A DNA stretch of 64,000 nucleotides from Brachybacterium sp042666875 (lineage in GTDB: Bacteria; Actinomycetota; Actinomycetes; Actinomycetales; Dermabacteraceae). The notes beneath the pieces are model-generated. The model was given only the letters and a program-made list of their open reading frames with translations, did no database searches and was not told the origin of the DNA. The stretch covers positions 248,001-312,000 of the forward strand of contig NZ_JBHTCX010000007.1 of NCBI RefSeq assembly GCF_042666875.1. The letters run 5' to 3'. Positions 40,451-48,536 of this stretch are shown here, piece after piece (position 1 is the stretch's first letter; each line of letters begins with the position of its first letter). The translations under genes were made by a program, and so were the position numbers.

Positions 40451-41721
40451 CGGAGCACCCCATGACACATCCCGACCCCGACCACGGCGGATCCCGTGCC
40501 GACGTGAGCACGCCTGCTCCCGCTGATCGGCCCGCCCCGGCTGATCGGCCCGCCCCGGCCGCCTCCGGCGGCCCCGACCAGACCGACCGGGTGATCCTGC
40601 GGACGGCGGCCGACGAGCAGGGGCTCTCCGGTCCCGGCCCCGTGCTCGTCCTCGACGACGCCACGGGAGAGCTCACCGCGGCGGCGCTCGCCGAGCACGC
40701 CGAAGCGGCTGCCGACGGCTCGGCGCCGGTGATCTCCTGGGCCGGCTCGTACGCGACGACCGACGCCCTCCGCCGCCGGTTCCGCGACGAGATCGCCGCG
40801 GGCCGTCTCCAGGTCCCCGGCGGCGACCGCCCGATCCCGGTCGCCGACGTGGCGGTCTCGGCCCGGCCCCGCCTGGCCCTGATGCGACTGCCGAAGGCTC
40901 TGGCCGACCTCGAGCATCGCTGCCGGGACCTCGCCGGGGCCGGCGAGGTCACGCTGGTCGCCGGGGGCCGCGTCAAGCACATGACCCGCAGCCAGAACGA
41001 GGTGCTCGCCCGCGTCTTCGCCGAGGTCCACGCCTCGCGGGGCCTGGGGAAGTCCCGGACTCTGGTCGCGTCCTCTCCCCGCGAGCACATCGAACCGGCC
41101 GCGACGGCGACCGGCATCGCGCGGGTCCGGGTGCGCGGCCAGGAGCGCGACCTCGCGGTGCGCGGCATCGGGGGAGTGTTCGGCGGGGCCTCGGCCGATG
41201 CCGGCAGCCTGCTGCTGCTCGAGGCCCTGGACCGCAGCCTGCCGGGAGCGACGGGCCCAGCCGGGGAACCCGATGCCGCCGCCACGATCAGCGCGATCGA
41301 TCTGGGCAGCGGCAACGGGCTGCTGACCGCCTATCTTGCGGCGGCGCTGCCCGCGGCGCGGGTGCTGGCCAGCGACGACGATGCCGACGCCGTCGCCTCC
41401 ACGCGGGCGACCCTGGCCGCGAACGGCCTCACTCGGGAGAGCATCGCGGTGACCTGGGATGCATCCCTGTCCCGGGTGGCCGACGGCACCGCGGACCTGG
41501 TCGTGCTGAACCCGCCGTTCCACGCCGGCACCGCCATCGACGCCACCCTGGTGCACGGGCTGCTGGATGCGGCGGCACGAGTGCTGCGGCCGGGCGGACA
41601 GCTGTGGTTCGTCCACAACTCCTACCTGCGCTATCGGCCGGAAGTGGAGCAACGCGTCGGGCCGGTGCGTCAGCAGGCCCGCGACCGGCGCTTCACCGTG
41701 CTCTCGGCGACGCGCGCCTGA
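40447..41721 (+). CDS. RlmG/RsmC-type class I rRNA methyltransferase
   Basis: 424 aa. A Pro/Ala-rich start (residues 1-45) includes an 18-bp tandem duplication giving PADRPAPADRPAP. Two Rossmann halves follow: the first without SAM motif (about 50-230), the second with DLGSGNGLLTAYLA (motif I, about 290) and NPPFH (motif IV), the mark of guanine-N2 methyltransferases acting on 16S (RsmC) or 23S (RlmG) rRNA. ATG overlaps the pirin stop. The exact target base cannot be told from sequence alone. Confidence 0.8.
   Translation: MTEHPMTHPDPDHGGSRADVSTPAPADRPAPADRPAPAASGGPDQTDRVILRTAADEQGLSGPGPVLVLDDATGELTAAALAEHAEAAADGSAPVISWAGSYATTDALRRRFRDEIAAGRLQVPGGDRPIPVADVAVSARPRLALMRLPKALADLEHRCRDLAGAGEVTLVAGGRVKHMTRSQNEVLARVFAEVHASRGLGKSRTLVASSPREHIEPAATATGIARVRVRGQERDLAVRGIGGVFGGASADAGSLLLLEALDRSLPGATGPAGEPDAAATISAIDLGSGNGLLTAYLAAALPAARVLASDDDADAVASTRATLAANGLTRESIAVTWDASLSRVADGTADLVVLNPPFHAGTAIDATLVHGLLDAAARVLRPGGQLWFVHNSYLRYRPEVEQRVGPVRQQARDRRFTVLSATRA
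40522..40557. repeat. 18-bp perfect tandem duplication inside the methyltransferase gene
   Basis: CTGATCGGCCCGCCCCGG occurs twice (40522-40539, 40540-40557). The unit is a multiple of three, so the frame is kept. Confidence 0.95.
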
Positions 41722-41733
41722 GCATCCCCGGTC

Positions 41734-42459
41734 TCAGGCGACGAGGCTGCCCAGCACCGAGGTGAACAGGCCCAGCCCGTCGGTGCCGGTGCGGGTGCCC
41801 GCTCCGGGCTCGTCGGGCCCGAAGCCGGCCTCGACGGCGTGCTCGGGGTGCGGCATCAGGCCCACGACGTTGCCCGCGGCATTGGTGATGCCGGCGATGT
41901 CGTGGCGGGAGCCGTTGGGGTTGGCCTCGAAACCGGCCGGGCCGTGGGTGGCGCCGGCGGTGTAGCGGAAGACGACGCGCCCCTCCGCCTCGAGCTCGTC
42001 CAGGGTGCGCTCGTCGGCGACGTACTGGCCGTCCTGGTTCTTCAGCGGGATCCGGATCACCTCGCCCTGCTCGAACGCGCCAGTCCAGGCGGTGCGCGTG
42101 TTCTCGACGCGGAGCGGCTGGTCACGGCACAGGAAGGTGCGGTGGGCGTTCTTGATCATGGCACCGGGCAGCAGGTGGGCCTCGCACAGGACCTGGAAGC
42201 CGTTGCAGATGCCCAGGACGGGCATGCCGCCGCGCGCCGCGTCCACGACACGTTCCATGACGGGGGAGAACCGGCTGATCGCCCCGGCGCGCAGATAGTC
42301 GCCGTAGGAGAAGCCCCCGGGCAGCACGACGGCGTCGACCTCGTGCAGGGAGTCCTCGCCGTGCCAGAGCGCGACGGGCTCGCCGCCGGCCAGGCGCACG
42401 GCCCGCAGGGCATCGCGATCATCCAGCGTGCCCGGGAAGGTCACCACGCCGACGCGCAT
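41734..42459 (-). CDS. purQ: Phosphoribosylformylglycinamidine synthase subunit PurQ (glutaminase)
   Basis: 241 aa class I glutamine amidotransferase. Nucleophile Cys in GICNGFQVL, and the His/Glu pair in MPHPEHAVE. It feeds ammonia to PurL. The start ATG shares one base with the purS stop, so purS-purQ are coupled. Convergent with the methyltransferase gene. Confidence 0.96.
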   Translation of the reverse strand: MRVGVVTFPGTLDDRDALRAVRLAGGEPVALWHGEDSLHEVDAVVLPGGFSYGDYLRAGAISRFSPVMERVVDAARGGMPVLGICNGFQVLCEAHLLPGAMIKNAHRTFLCRDQPLRVENTRTAWTGAFEQGEVIRIPLKNQDGQYVADERTLDELEAEGRVVFRYTAGATHGPAGFEANPNGSRHDIAGITNAAGNVVGLMPHPEHAVEAGFGPDEPGAGTRTGTDGLGLFTSVLGSLVA

Positions 42460-42734
42460 CAGGCCTGAGCCTCCGCGGCGGTCCGGTCGTCCTCGACCTC
42501 GAGGGCGACGACGTCCTCGATCACGGGATTGGACAGCAAGGTGGTGGCCGCCTCGCGGAGGGAGGCGAGCACCTCATCGGTGACCTCGCCGTCGACCTCG
42601 AGCTCGAACCGCTTGCCCTGGCGCACCGAGCTGATGGACGTGAAGCCCAGCCGCGGCAGGGCGGCGGCGACGGCCTTGCCCTGCGGGTCGAGGATCTCCG
42701 GCTTCGGCATGACATGGACTACGACGCGTGGCAT
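42459..42734 (-). CDS. purS: Phosphoribosylformylglycinamidine synthase subunit PurS
   Basis: 91 aa. MPRVVVHVMPKPEILDPQGKA, then LGFTSISSVRQGKRFEL, the standard PurS pattern. Two ATGs compete: 42740 lies 1 nt after AGGAG, too close, while 42734 lies 7 nt after it and gives the usual start. PurS bridges PurL and PurQ in the complex. Confidence 0.94.
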   Translation of the reverse strand: MPRVVVHVMPKPEILDPQGKAVAAALPRLGFTSISSVRQGKRFELEVDGEVTDEVLASLREAATTLLSNPVIEDVVALEVEDDRTAAEAQA

Positions 42735-42867
42735 CGGCATTCTCCTGGGGACGGCGGCCGCCGTACGGCGGGCGGAGCGGGGGACCGGGGCCTTCCCGTC
42801 CGCAGTGCATGCACCGGGACGGGGCGGCGATGCCGGCAGGCAGCTGGCATCCGGCCCCATCGTCTCC

Positions 42868-42873
42868 ATCGTA
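42868..42873 (-). promoter_or_regulatory. Possible -10 box for purSQ
   Basis: TACGAT on the minus strand, about 130 nt before purS, so purSQ would have a long GC-rich leader, including the palindrome CCGCCGTACGGCGG near 42759-42772. The opposite recQ gene starts at 42926. Confidence 0.35.
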
Positions 42874-42925
42874 GCCGGGTGGGACCTACCGAGCGTCCGG
42901 TGCCCGATGCGCGGAGAGGTGAACA

Positions 42926-44638
42926 ATGGCCGCGGTGGCGCGGAGCGGAGAGGGCGAGATGGCCACAATGACGACGGGGGAGACGATGCAGGAGTCCGAG
43001 ACGTCGGTGCGGAGCACGGCCCGGGACGTGTTCGGCCTGCAGGAGCTGCGCGAGGGCCAGGACGAGGCGATGACGGCCGTGGCCGAGGGCCGGGACGTGC
43101 TGGCCGTGATGCCGAGCGGGCACGGGAAGTCGGCGATCTACCAGGTGCCGGCCGTGATGCGGCAGGGCACTGCCCTGGTCATCTCGCCGCTGGTCGCCCT
43201 GCAGGCCGACCAGGTCGAGGGCCTCGAGGCCGAGCTCGGTCCGGGCCGAGCGGTCGCCGTGAACTCCTCGCTGCCGGTCTCAAGGGTCCGAGCAGCGTGG
43301 GACGCGCTGGCCGACGGCACGGCCACCTTCCTCTTCCTCGCCCCGGAGCAGCTCGCCCGGGAGGACACGATCGAGCGCCTGGCCGGCGCCGAGGTCTCCC
43401 TGATCGCCGTGGACGAGGCGCACTGCGTCTCGGCGTGGGGCCATGACTTCCGGCCCGACTACCTCGCCCTCGGGGAGACGATCCGCCGCCTCGGCCATCC
43501 GGCCGTGGTCGCGCTGACTGCGACCGCGTCCCCGGATACGCGGGCCGACATCATCGACCGGCTCGGCATGGACGATCCGGTCGAGGTGGTCCAGAGCTTC
43601 GACCGCCCCAACCTGCACCTCGCCGCGACCCATCACAGCGACCCCGACGAGCAGCACCAGGCGGTGCTCGAGCAGGTCGCCTCGCTGCCGGGGACCGGCC
43701 TGGTGTACACCGGCACCCGCCGGGACACCGAGACCTGCGCCGCCGAGCTCGCCGAGCGTGGTCTGACCACCGCGGCGTATCACGCCGGCCGCCGCGCCCG
43801 GGACCGTGACGCGATCCACGAGCAGTTTCTCGCCGGAGAGCTCGACGTGGTGGTGGCGACGTCAGCCTTCGGGATGGGCATCGACAAGCCCGACGTCCGA
43901 TACGTGGTCCATGCCCAGGTCCCCGGCTCGCTGGACAGCTACTACCAGGAGATCGGTCGCGCCGGGCGCGACGGCGAGCCCGCCACCATCCACCTGCACT
44001 ACCGCCCCGAGGACCTCGGGATGCAGCGCTACTTCGCCGGCGGCGCCCCCGCCTCCGAGGACGTGCGCACCGTCTTCGCCGCGATCGCGGAGCACGGTCC
44101 GATCCGGCCCGCCGCGCTGCGCGAGCACACCGGCCTGTCCGCACGCGCCCAGAAGCGCGTCACGAACCTGCTCGAGCACAGCGGCACCATCACCGTGCGC
44201 CGGGACGGGCTCCGCGCCCGCAGCGGGATCAGCGCGGATGAGGCCGAGCGGGCCGCCTCGGACCAGACGGAGACCCGCGAGGCGATCGACGACTCCCGAA
44301 TCGAACGTATCCGCGCCTACGCCGAAACCACCTCCTGCCGGCGCCGCGCGCTGCTGACCTACTTCGGGGAGGACGCCGAGGCGTACTGCGGCGCGTGCGA
44401 CGTCTGCGAGAGCACGGGTGCCGAGGAGCTTCAGGAGGAACAGGCGCAGCGGCCGGACGATTTCCCGGCCGAGACCGCCGTGGTCCATCGGGAGTTCGGC
44501 AGGGGCACGGTGATGGCCGCGGAACCGGACCGTCTGACCGTGTTCTTCGAGGAGGTCGGCTACCGCGACATCGCCCTCGCCGCCATCCGGGAGGACGAGG
44601 GCCTCCTGGACCGCTCCGAGGAGGGAGCGCGCGGCTGA
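42926..44638 (+). CDS. recQ: RecQ-family ATP-dependent DNA helicase with PcrA-like C-terminal tail
   Basis: 570 aa. A Walker A variant MPSGHGKSAIYQVP (about residues 53-66), DEAH box VDEAHCVSAWGHDFRPDY, the GMGIDKPDVR and QEIGRAGRDGEP motifs, then a zinc domain with cysteines in SCRRRALLTYFGE and CGACDVC. No HRDC domain; instead residues about 515-560 (VVHREFGRGTVMAAEPDRL) resemble the Tudor-like tail of PcrA/UvrD. The Walker A has H where RecQ often has T/S. GGAGAGG precedes ATG 42926. Roles in fork and recombination repair are inferred from the family. Confidence 0.85.
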   Translation: MAAVARSGEGEMATMTTGETMQESETSVRSTARDVFGLQELREGQDEAMTAVAEGRDVLAVMPSGHGKSAIYQVPAVMRQGTALVISPLVALQADQVEGLEAELGPGRAVAVNSSLPVSRVRAAWDALADGTATFLFLAPEQLAREDTIERLAGAEVSLIAVDEAHCVSAWGHDFRPDYLALGETIRRLGHPAVVALTATASPDTRADIIDRLGMDDPVEVVQSFDRPNLHLAATHHSDPDEQHQAVLEQVASLPGTGLVYTGTRRDTETCAAELAERGLTTAAYHAGRRARDRDAIHEQFLAGELDVVVATSAFGMGIDKPDVRYVVHAQVPGSLDSYYQEIGRAGRDGEPATIHLHYRPEDLGMQRYFAGGAPASEDVRTVFAAIAEHGPIRPAALREHTGLSARAQKRVTNLLEHSGTITVRRDGLRARSGISADEAERAASDQTETREAIDDSRIERIRAYAETTSCRRRALLTYFGEDAEAYCGACDVCESTGAEELQEEQAQRPDDFPAETAVVHREFGRGTVMAAEPDRLTVFFEEVGYRDIALAAIREDEGLLDRSEEGARG

Positions 44639-44652
44639 GGGAGCGCGCGGCC
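44621..44652. repeat. 16-bp tandem duplication across the recQ stop codon
   Basis: GAGGGAGCGCGCGGCT (44621-44636) is followed by GAGGGAGCGCGCGGCC (44637-44652); the TGA stop spans the junction of the two units. Confidence 0.9.
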
Positions 44653-44744
44653 GATGCCCCGGGCCCGGTCGAACGGGTCCGCCGTCGGCCCGACGGGAGC
44701 GCCGCGATCTCGCCCGGCCCCTGTGCACGGCCCGCGTGCGGCGT

Positions 44745-44750
44745 TAGATT
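44745..44750 (+). promoter_or_regulatory. Possible -10 box for the metallo-hydrolase gene
   Basis: TAGATT, 36 bp before the ATG at 44787, which also has a GGGAGGC ribosome site. This gene would therefore have a short leader, unlike the leaderless genes nearby. Confidence 0.35.
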
Positions 44751-44786
44751 CGGGGGGTCCGAGGACCCTGATGCCGGGAGGCAGCG

Positions 44787-45512
44787 ATGAAGATCCGTCA
44801 CCTCGTCCACTCGTGCCTGCTCATCGACGTCGCGGGACGCACGGTGCTGGTCGATCCGGGCGGCTTCAGCGGTGAGGCCGTCCGGGGGCTGGAGGCCGAC
44901 CTGCTGTCGAGGATCGACGCGGTCGCCATCACCCACCAGCACCCCGATCATGTCGACCGCCGACTGCTCGCGGAGGTCCTCTCCCACGCCTCCGAGGCGA
45001 TCGTGATCGCCGAGCCCGCGACCGCGAAGCAGCTCGCCGAACCCGCCGAGGGCGCCCCGGCGGTCGAGGCGGAGAAGGTGCTGGCGCTGAGCGCCGGTAC
45101 CGCGCACGAGTTCGGGCCCGTCGGTGACCACGCCTCGCTGCGCGTCCAGGCCGTCGGCGGCGATCACGCGATCATCCACCCCGACATCCCGCGGGTGGGC
45201 AACACCGGTCTCGTGCTCACCGCCGACGGCGAGCCGCGTCTGGGCATCACCGGCGACTCCCTGGAGCCCGTCCAGGAGTTCCACGGCATCGACGCGCTGG
45301 CCTTCGCGGTCGTCGCGCCGTGGTCGAAGATAGCCGAGACCATCGATTTCCTGCGCGCCGTGCGCCCACGGCTCGCGCTGCCCGTCCACGACGCCGTGGC
45401 CAGCGACGTCGGCCGGCCCATCTACCTGCGCCAGTCCTCGAATCTCGCGCCCGAGGGCACCGAGGTGCGCGACTGGCCCGAGGACGGTGTGGTCGAGGTT
45501 CCCGCGAGCTGA
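44787..45512 (+). CDS. Metallo-beta-lactamase fold hydrolase (UlaG-like)
   Basis: 241 aa. The metal motif THQHPDHVD (about residues 49-57) replaces the classic HxHxDH by HQHPDH; further ligands are GDHAIIH, GDS and PVHD. N-terminus MKIRHLVHSCLLIDVAGRTVLVDPGGF is typical of the UlaG-like hydrolase group. Substrate unknown. It lies 148 bp after recQ and 39 bp before the methyltransferase gene, likely co-transcribed with the latter. Confidence 0.82.
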   Translation: MKIRHLVHSCLLIDVAGRTVLVDPGGFSGEAVRGLEADLLSRIDAVAITHQHPDHVDRRLLAEVLSHASEAIVIAEPATAKQLAEPAEGAPAVEAEKVLALSAGTAHEFGPVGDHASLRVQAVGGDHAIIHPDIPRVGNTGLVLTADGEPRLGITGDSLEPVQEFHGIDALAFAVVAPWSKIAETIDFLRAVRPRLALPVHDAVASDVGRPIYLRQSSNLAPEGTEVRDWPEDGVVEVPAS

Positions 45513-45551
45513 GGGCGCTCGCGTGATCCGTATCCATCAGGAGGGAACGTC

Positions 45552-46205
45552 ATGACACCCGACGACGACACCGGCACGGACGGCGCGGAGGCGATGGACG
45601 GCATGGAGGGCCTGGGCCGAGCAGATACCGGCGGTCGACGGGATCGCGTGGACGAGGCGTTCGAGGCCGTGCCGCGCGTCCCCTTCCTCCCCGAGGAGCT
45701 GCGCGGGTTCGCCGGTCAGGACGCGCCGCTGCCGATCGGCCACGGCCAGACGAACTCCCAGCCCTACACGGTGGCGGCCATGCTCCGGCTGCTCGATGTG
45801 CGTCCCGGTCACCGCGTGCTCGACCTCGGTGCCGGGTCGGGCTGGACCACGGCGCTGCTCGCGCACCTGGTCGGCGGCGAGGGGCGCGTGATCGGGGTCG
45901 AGCGCCAGGAGGGTCTCATCGAACCGGCCCGGCGCGCCCTCGCCGAGGCGGCCCCGGAGGGCGAGGCGGAGATCCGCCCGGCCCGCCCCGGCGTGCTCGG
46001 CGCACCGGAGGACGGTCGGTTCGATCGCATCCTGGTCTCCGCCGAGGCGCAGGAGGTCCCACCGGCCCTGCTCGAGCAGCTGGCCGATCACGGCGTGATG
46101 GTGATCCCGGTGCGAACGACGATGCATCGCCTCGAGAAGCGCGGCGAGGACGTGCTGGACACCGAGCACGGCGGCTTCCGGTTCGTCCCGCTGGTCGAGG
46201 ACTGA
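45552..46205 (+). CDS. Protein-L-isoaspartate O-methyltransferase family protein
   Basis: 217 aa. R/VPFLPEEL and GHGQTNSQPYTVAAML match the PCMT substrate region; motif I is VLDLGAGSGWTTALLA (about 87-102). It should transfer a methyl group from SAM to damaged aspartyl residues. The first 30 residues are acidic filler. AGGAGGG ribosome site. Ends 3 bp from the convergent purC. Confidence 0.8.
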   Translation: MTPDDDTGTDGAEAMDGMEGLGRADTGGRRDRVDEAFEAVPRVPFLPEELRGFAGQDAPLPIGHGQTNSQPYTVAAMLRLLDVRPGHRVLDLGAGSGWTTALLAHLVGGEGRVIGVERQEGLIEPARRALAEAAPEGEAEIRPARPGVLGAPEDGRFDRILVSAEAQEVPPALLEQLADHGVMVIPVRTTMHRLEKRGEDVLDTEHGGFRFVPLVED

Positions 46206-46208
46206 CCC

Positions 46209-47126
46209 TCAGAACGTCCGGCCGGTGAGTCTCTCGTAGGCCTCCACGTAGCGTGCCCGGGTCTGCTCGACGACCTGGGCGGGCAGCTCCGGGGGCGGCG
46301 TGCTGGTGCCGCGGTGCCAGCCGGAGGCGGGCGAGGTGAGCCAGTCCCGCACGAACTGCTTGTCCAGGCTCGGCTGCGGGCGGCCTTCGGCGTAGTCGGC
46401 GGCCGCCCAGAAGCGGCTGGAGTCGGGAGTGAGGACCTCATCGCCGAGCATGAGGGTGTCGTCGTGGCGGGAGCGGCCGAACTCGAGTTTGGTATCGGCC
46501 AGCAGGATGCCGCGCTCGCCGGCGATGTCGCGGGCCCGCTCGTAGATCGCCAGGGTCAGCGTCTCCAGCTGATCGACGAGCTCGGCCCCCAGCAGGTCGC
46601 GGGCCTGGGCGACGGTGATGTTCTCGTCGTGCTCCCCGGCCTCGGCCTTCGTCGAGGGGGTGAAGATCGCCGGATCCAGTCGCGAGGCCTCGACCAGGCC
46701 GGCCGGCAGCACGTGCCCGCCGACGGATCCGCCGGCTCGGTAGTCCGCCAGCCCGGAGCCGGTGAGGTAGCCACGGGCCACGCACTCCAGCGGCACCATG
46801 TCCAGGCCGCGGCACCGCAGCGCCCGCCCGGCCACGGGCTCGGGGACCTCCGCCGCGGAGAGCACATGGTGGGGGACGAGGTCGGCCAGCTGCTCGAACC
46901 AGAACATGCTGATCCCGGTGAGCAGGCGACCCTTGTCGGGGATGCCGGGCTGCAGCGAGTGGTCGTAGGCACTGATCCGGTCGGTGGCGACCACCAGCAC
47001 TTCGGTGGCGCGCGCCGGATCGGTGCCCGCGGGCACGTACAGCTCGCGGACCTTGCCGCTGAAGGCGTGGTCCCAGCCCTCCAGCGGCGGAGCCTCGAGC
47101 AGCGGGGCGGACGAGGCGGCGCTCAC
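46209..47126 (-). CDS. purC: Phosphoribosylaminoimidazole-succinocarboxamide synthase
   Basis: 305 aa, the longer actinobacterial/eukaryotic-like form. Motifs GKVRELYVP near residue 23, DRISAYDHSLQPGIPDKGRLL, VARGYLTGSG and ILADTKLEFG. Joins aspartate to CAIR with ATP. Its start overlaps the purD stop by four bases. Confidence 0.96.
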   Translation of the reverse strand: MSAASSAPLLEAPPLEGWDHAFSGKVRELYVPAGTDPARATEVLVVATDRISAYDHSLQPGIPDKGRLLTGISMFWFEQLADLVPHHVLSAAEVPEPVAGRALRCRGLDMVPLECVARGYLTGSGLADYRAGGSVGGHVLPAGLVEASRLDPAIFTPSTKAEAGEHDENITVAQARDLLGAELVDQLETLTLAIYERARDIAGERGILLADTKLEFGRSRHDDTLMLGDEVLTPDSSRFWAAADYAEGRPQPSLDKQFVRDWLTSPASGWHRGTSTPPPELPAQVVEQTRARYVEAYERLTGRTF

Positions 47127-48406
47127 GCGGCGGGTCCCTGCGCCTCGGCCGCGTCGCGGGCGATGTCGGTGCGGTGGTACGCGCCCTCGAGCTCGATCGC
47201 CTCGGCGCCCGCGAGCGCGACCTCGCGGGCCGCGGTGAGGTCCGCGCCGGTGCCGACGACGGTCAGCACGCGCCCGCCGGCGCTGACCAGGCGGCCGTCC
47301 TCGCCGAGGGCGGTGCCGGCGTGGATCACGTGGGCCCCCGCTCGTTCGGCGACCTCGATCCCGCTGATCACGTCACCGGTGCGCGCCGCCGCGGGGTACC
47401 CGGCGGAGGCGACCACCACGGTGACCGCTGCGTCCTCGCGCCACTGCAGCGGGTCCGCGCCGGCCAGCTCGCCGCGTGCGGCGGACAGCAGCAGCGGGGC
47501 CAGGGGAGAGGCGAGACGTTCGAGGACCACCTGGGTCTCGGGGTCCCCGAAACGGGCGTTGAACTCGACCACGCGCACGCCCAGCGGGGTGAGCGCGAGG
47601 CCGCAGTAGAGCACGCCGACGAACGGGATCCCGCGGGAGGCGAGCTCGTCGATGGTGGGGCGGGCGACGGTGCGCACGACCTCGTCGGCCAGTCCCTCGG
47701 GAGCCCACGGGAGCGGGGAGTAGGCGCCCATGCCGCCCGTGTTCGGTCCCTCGTCACCGTCCAGGGCCCGCTTGAAGTCCTGGGCGGGAGCCAGCGCCAC
47801 CACGTCGGTGCCGTCGCTGAGGCAGAACAGGGAGACCTCGGGGCCCTCGAGGTACTCCTCGAGGACCACGGTGCCGCCGGCGTCGAGAACGCTCCGGCCG
47901 TGTGCCGTCGCCTCCGAGCGATCACGGGTGACCACGACCCCCTTGCCCGCGGCGAGCCCGTCGGCCTTGACCACGTAGGGCAGGTCGCCGAGCGGGTTGG
48001 TCCGGTCGAAGCCGGCCTCGAGCTGGTCGATCGCGGTGACCGTCACGGAGGCGGCGGTGGGCACGCCCGCGGCGGCCATGATCTCCTTCGCCCAGGACTT
48101 CGAGCCCTCCAGGCGGGCGGCCGCGGCCGCCGGGCCGAAGACCGTGAAGCCGGCCTCGCGCAGCTGATCGGCGGCACCGGCGACCAGCGGGGCCTCGGGG
48201 CCGATCACCACCAGGTCCGGGTCCAGGGTGCGGGCCAGCTCCACCTGGGCCTCGAGATCGCCGACGGCGACGTCGTGGCAGGTGGCGAGCCGGCCGATCC
48301 CGGGGTTGCCGGGGGCGGCGTGCAGCTCGGGGGCGGGGCGGTCGGCGGCGAGGCGACGGATGATCGCGTGCTCGCGGCCTCCGGAGCCGATGACGAGGAT
48401 CTTCAC
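47123..48406 (-). CDS. purD: Phosphoribosylamine-glycine ligase
   Basis: 427 aa from GTG 48406. Starts (M)KILVIGSGGREHAII, has the ATP-grasp domain with LPYVVKADGLAAGKGVVV and the EYLEGPEVSLF segment, and NTGGMGAYSPLPW. Makes GAR from phosphoribosylamine and glycine. The GTG is supported by a TACCCT box 7 nt upstream; the frame continues to 48592 but over the divergent truA promoter. purD-purC form a coupled pair. Confidence 0.95.
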   Translation of the reverse strand: MKILVIGSGGREHAIIRRLAADRPAPELHAAPGNPGIGRLATCHDVAVGDLEAQVELARTLDPDLVVIGPEAPLVAGAADQLREAGFTVFGPAAAAARLEGSKSWAKEIMAAAGVPTAASVTVTAIDQLEAGFDRTNPLGDLPYVVKADGLAAGKGVVVTRDRSEATAHGRSVLDAGGTVVLEEYLEGPEVSLFCLSDGTDVVALAPAQDFKRALDGDEGPNTGGMGAYSPLPWAPEGLADEVVRTVARPTIDELASRGIPFVGVLYCGLALTPLGVRVVEFNARFGDPETQVVLERLASPLAPLLLSAARGELAGADPLQWREDAAVTVVVASAGYPAAARTGDVISGIEVAERAGAHVIHAGTALGEDGRLVSAGGRVLTVVGTGADLTAAREVALAGAEAIELEGAYHRTDIARDAAEAQGPAA

Positions 48407-48413
48407 GCGGGTC

Positions 48414-48419
48414 AGGGTA
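48414..48419 (-). promoter_or_regulatory. -10 box of a probable leaderless mRNA (purDC)
   Basis: TACCCT on the minus strand, 7 nt before GTG 48406. No ribosome site. It shares a 130-bp divergent gap with the leaderless truA promoter. Confidence 0.5.
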
Positions 48420-48523
48420 CCCAGCGGGGCCTGCGCCCGGGCCCGTGCCCGCACTGCGACATGGCTGGGTGAGACCCGCCGCCCTCCCGGGGCTCCGGTG
48501 CCCGCCCTCGGGCATCGCGCCGT

Positions 48524-48529
48524 TACGAT
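48524..48529 (+). promoter_or_regulatory. -10 box of a probable leaderless mRNA (truA)
   Basis: TACGAT, 7 nt before the ATG at 48537. No Shine-Dalgarno sequence. Confidence 0.5.
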
Positions 48530-48536
48530 CGGCTCC

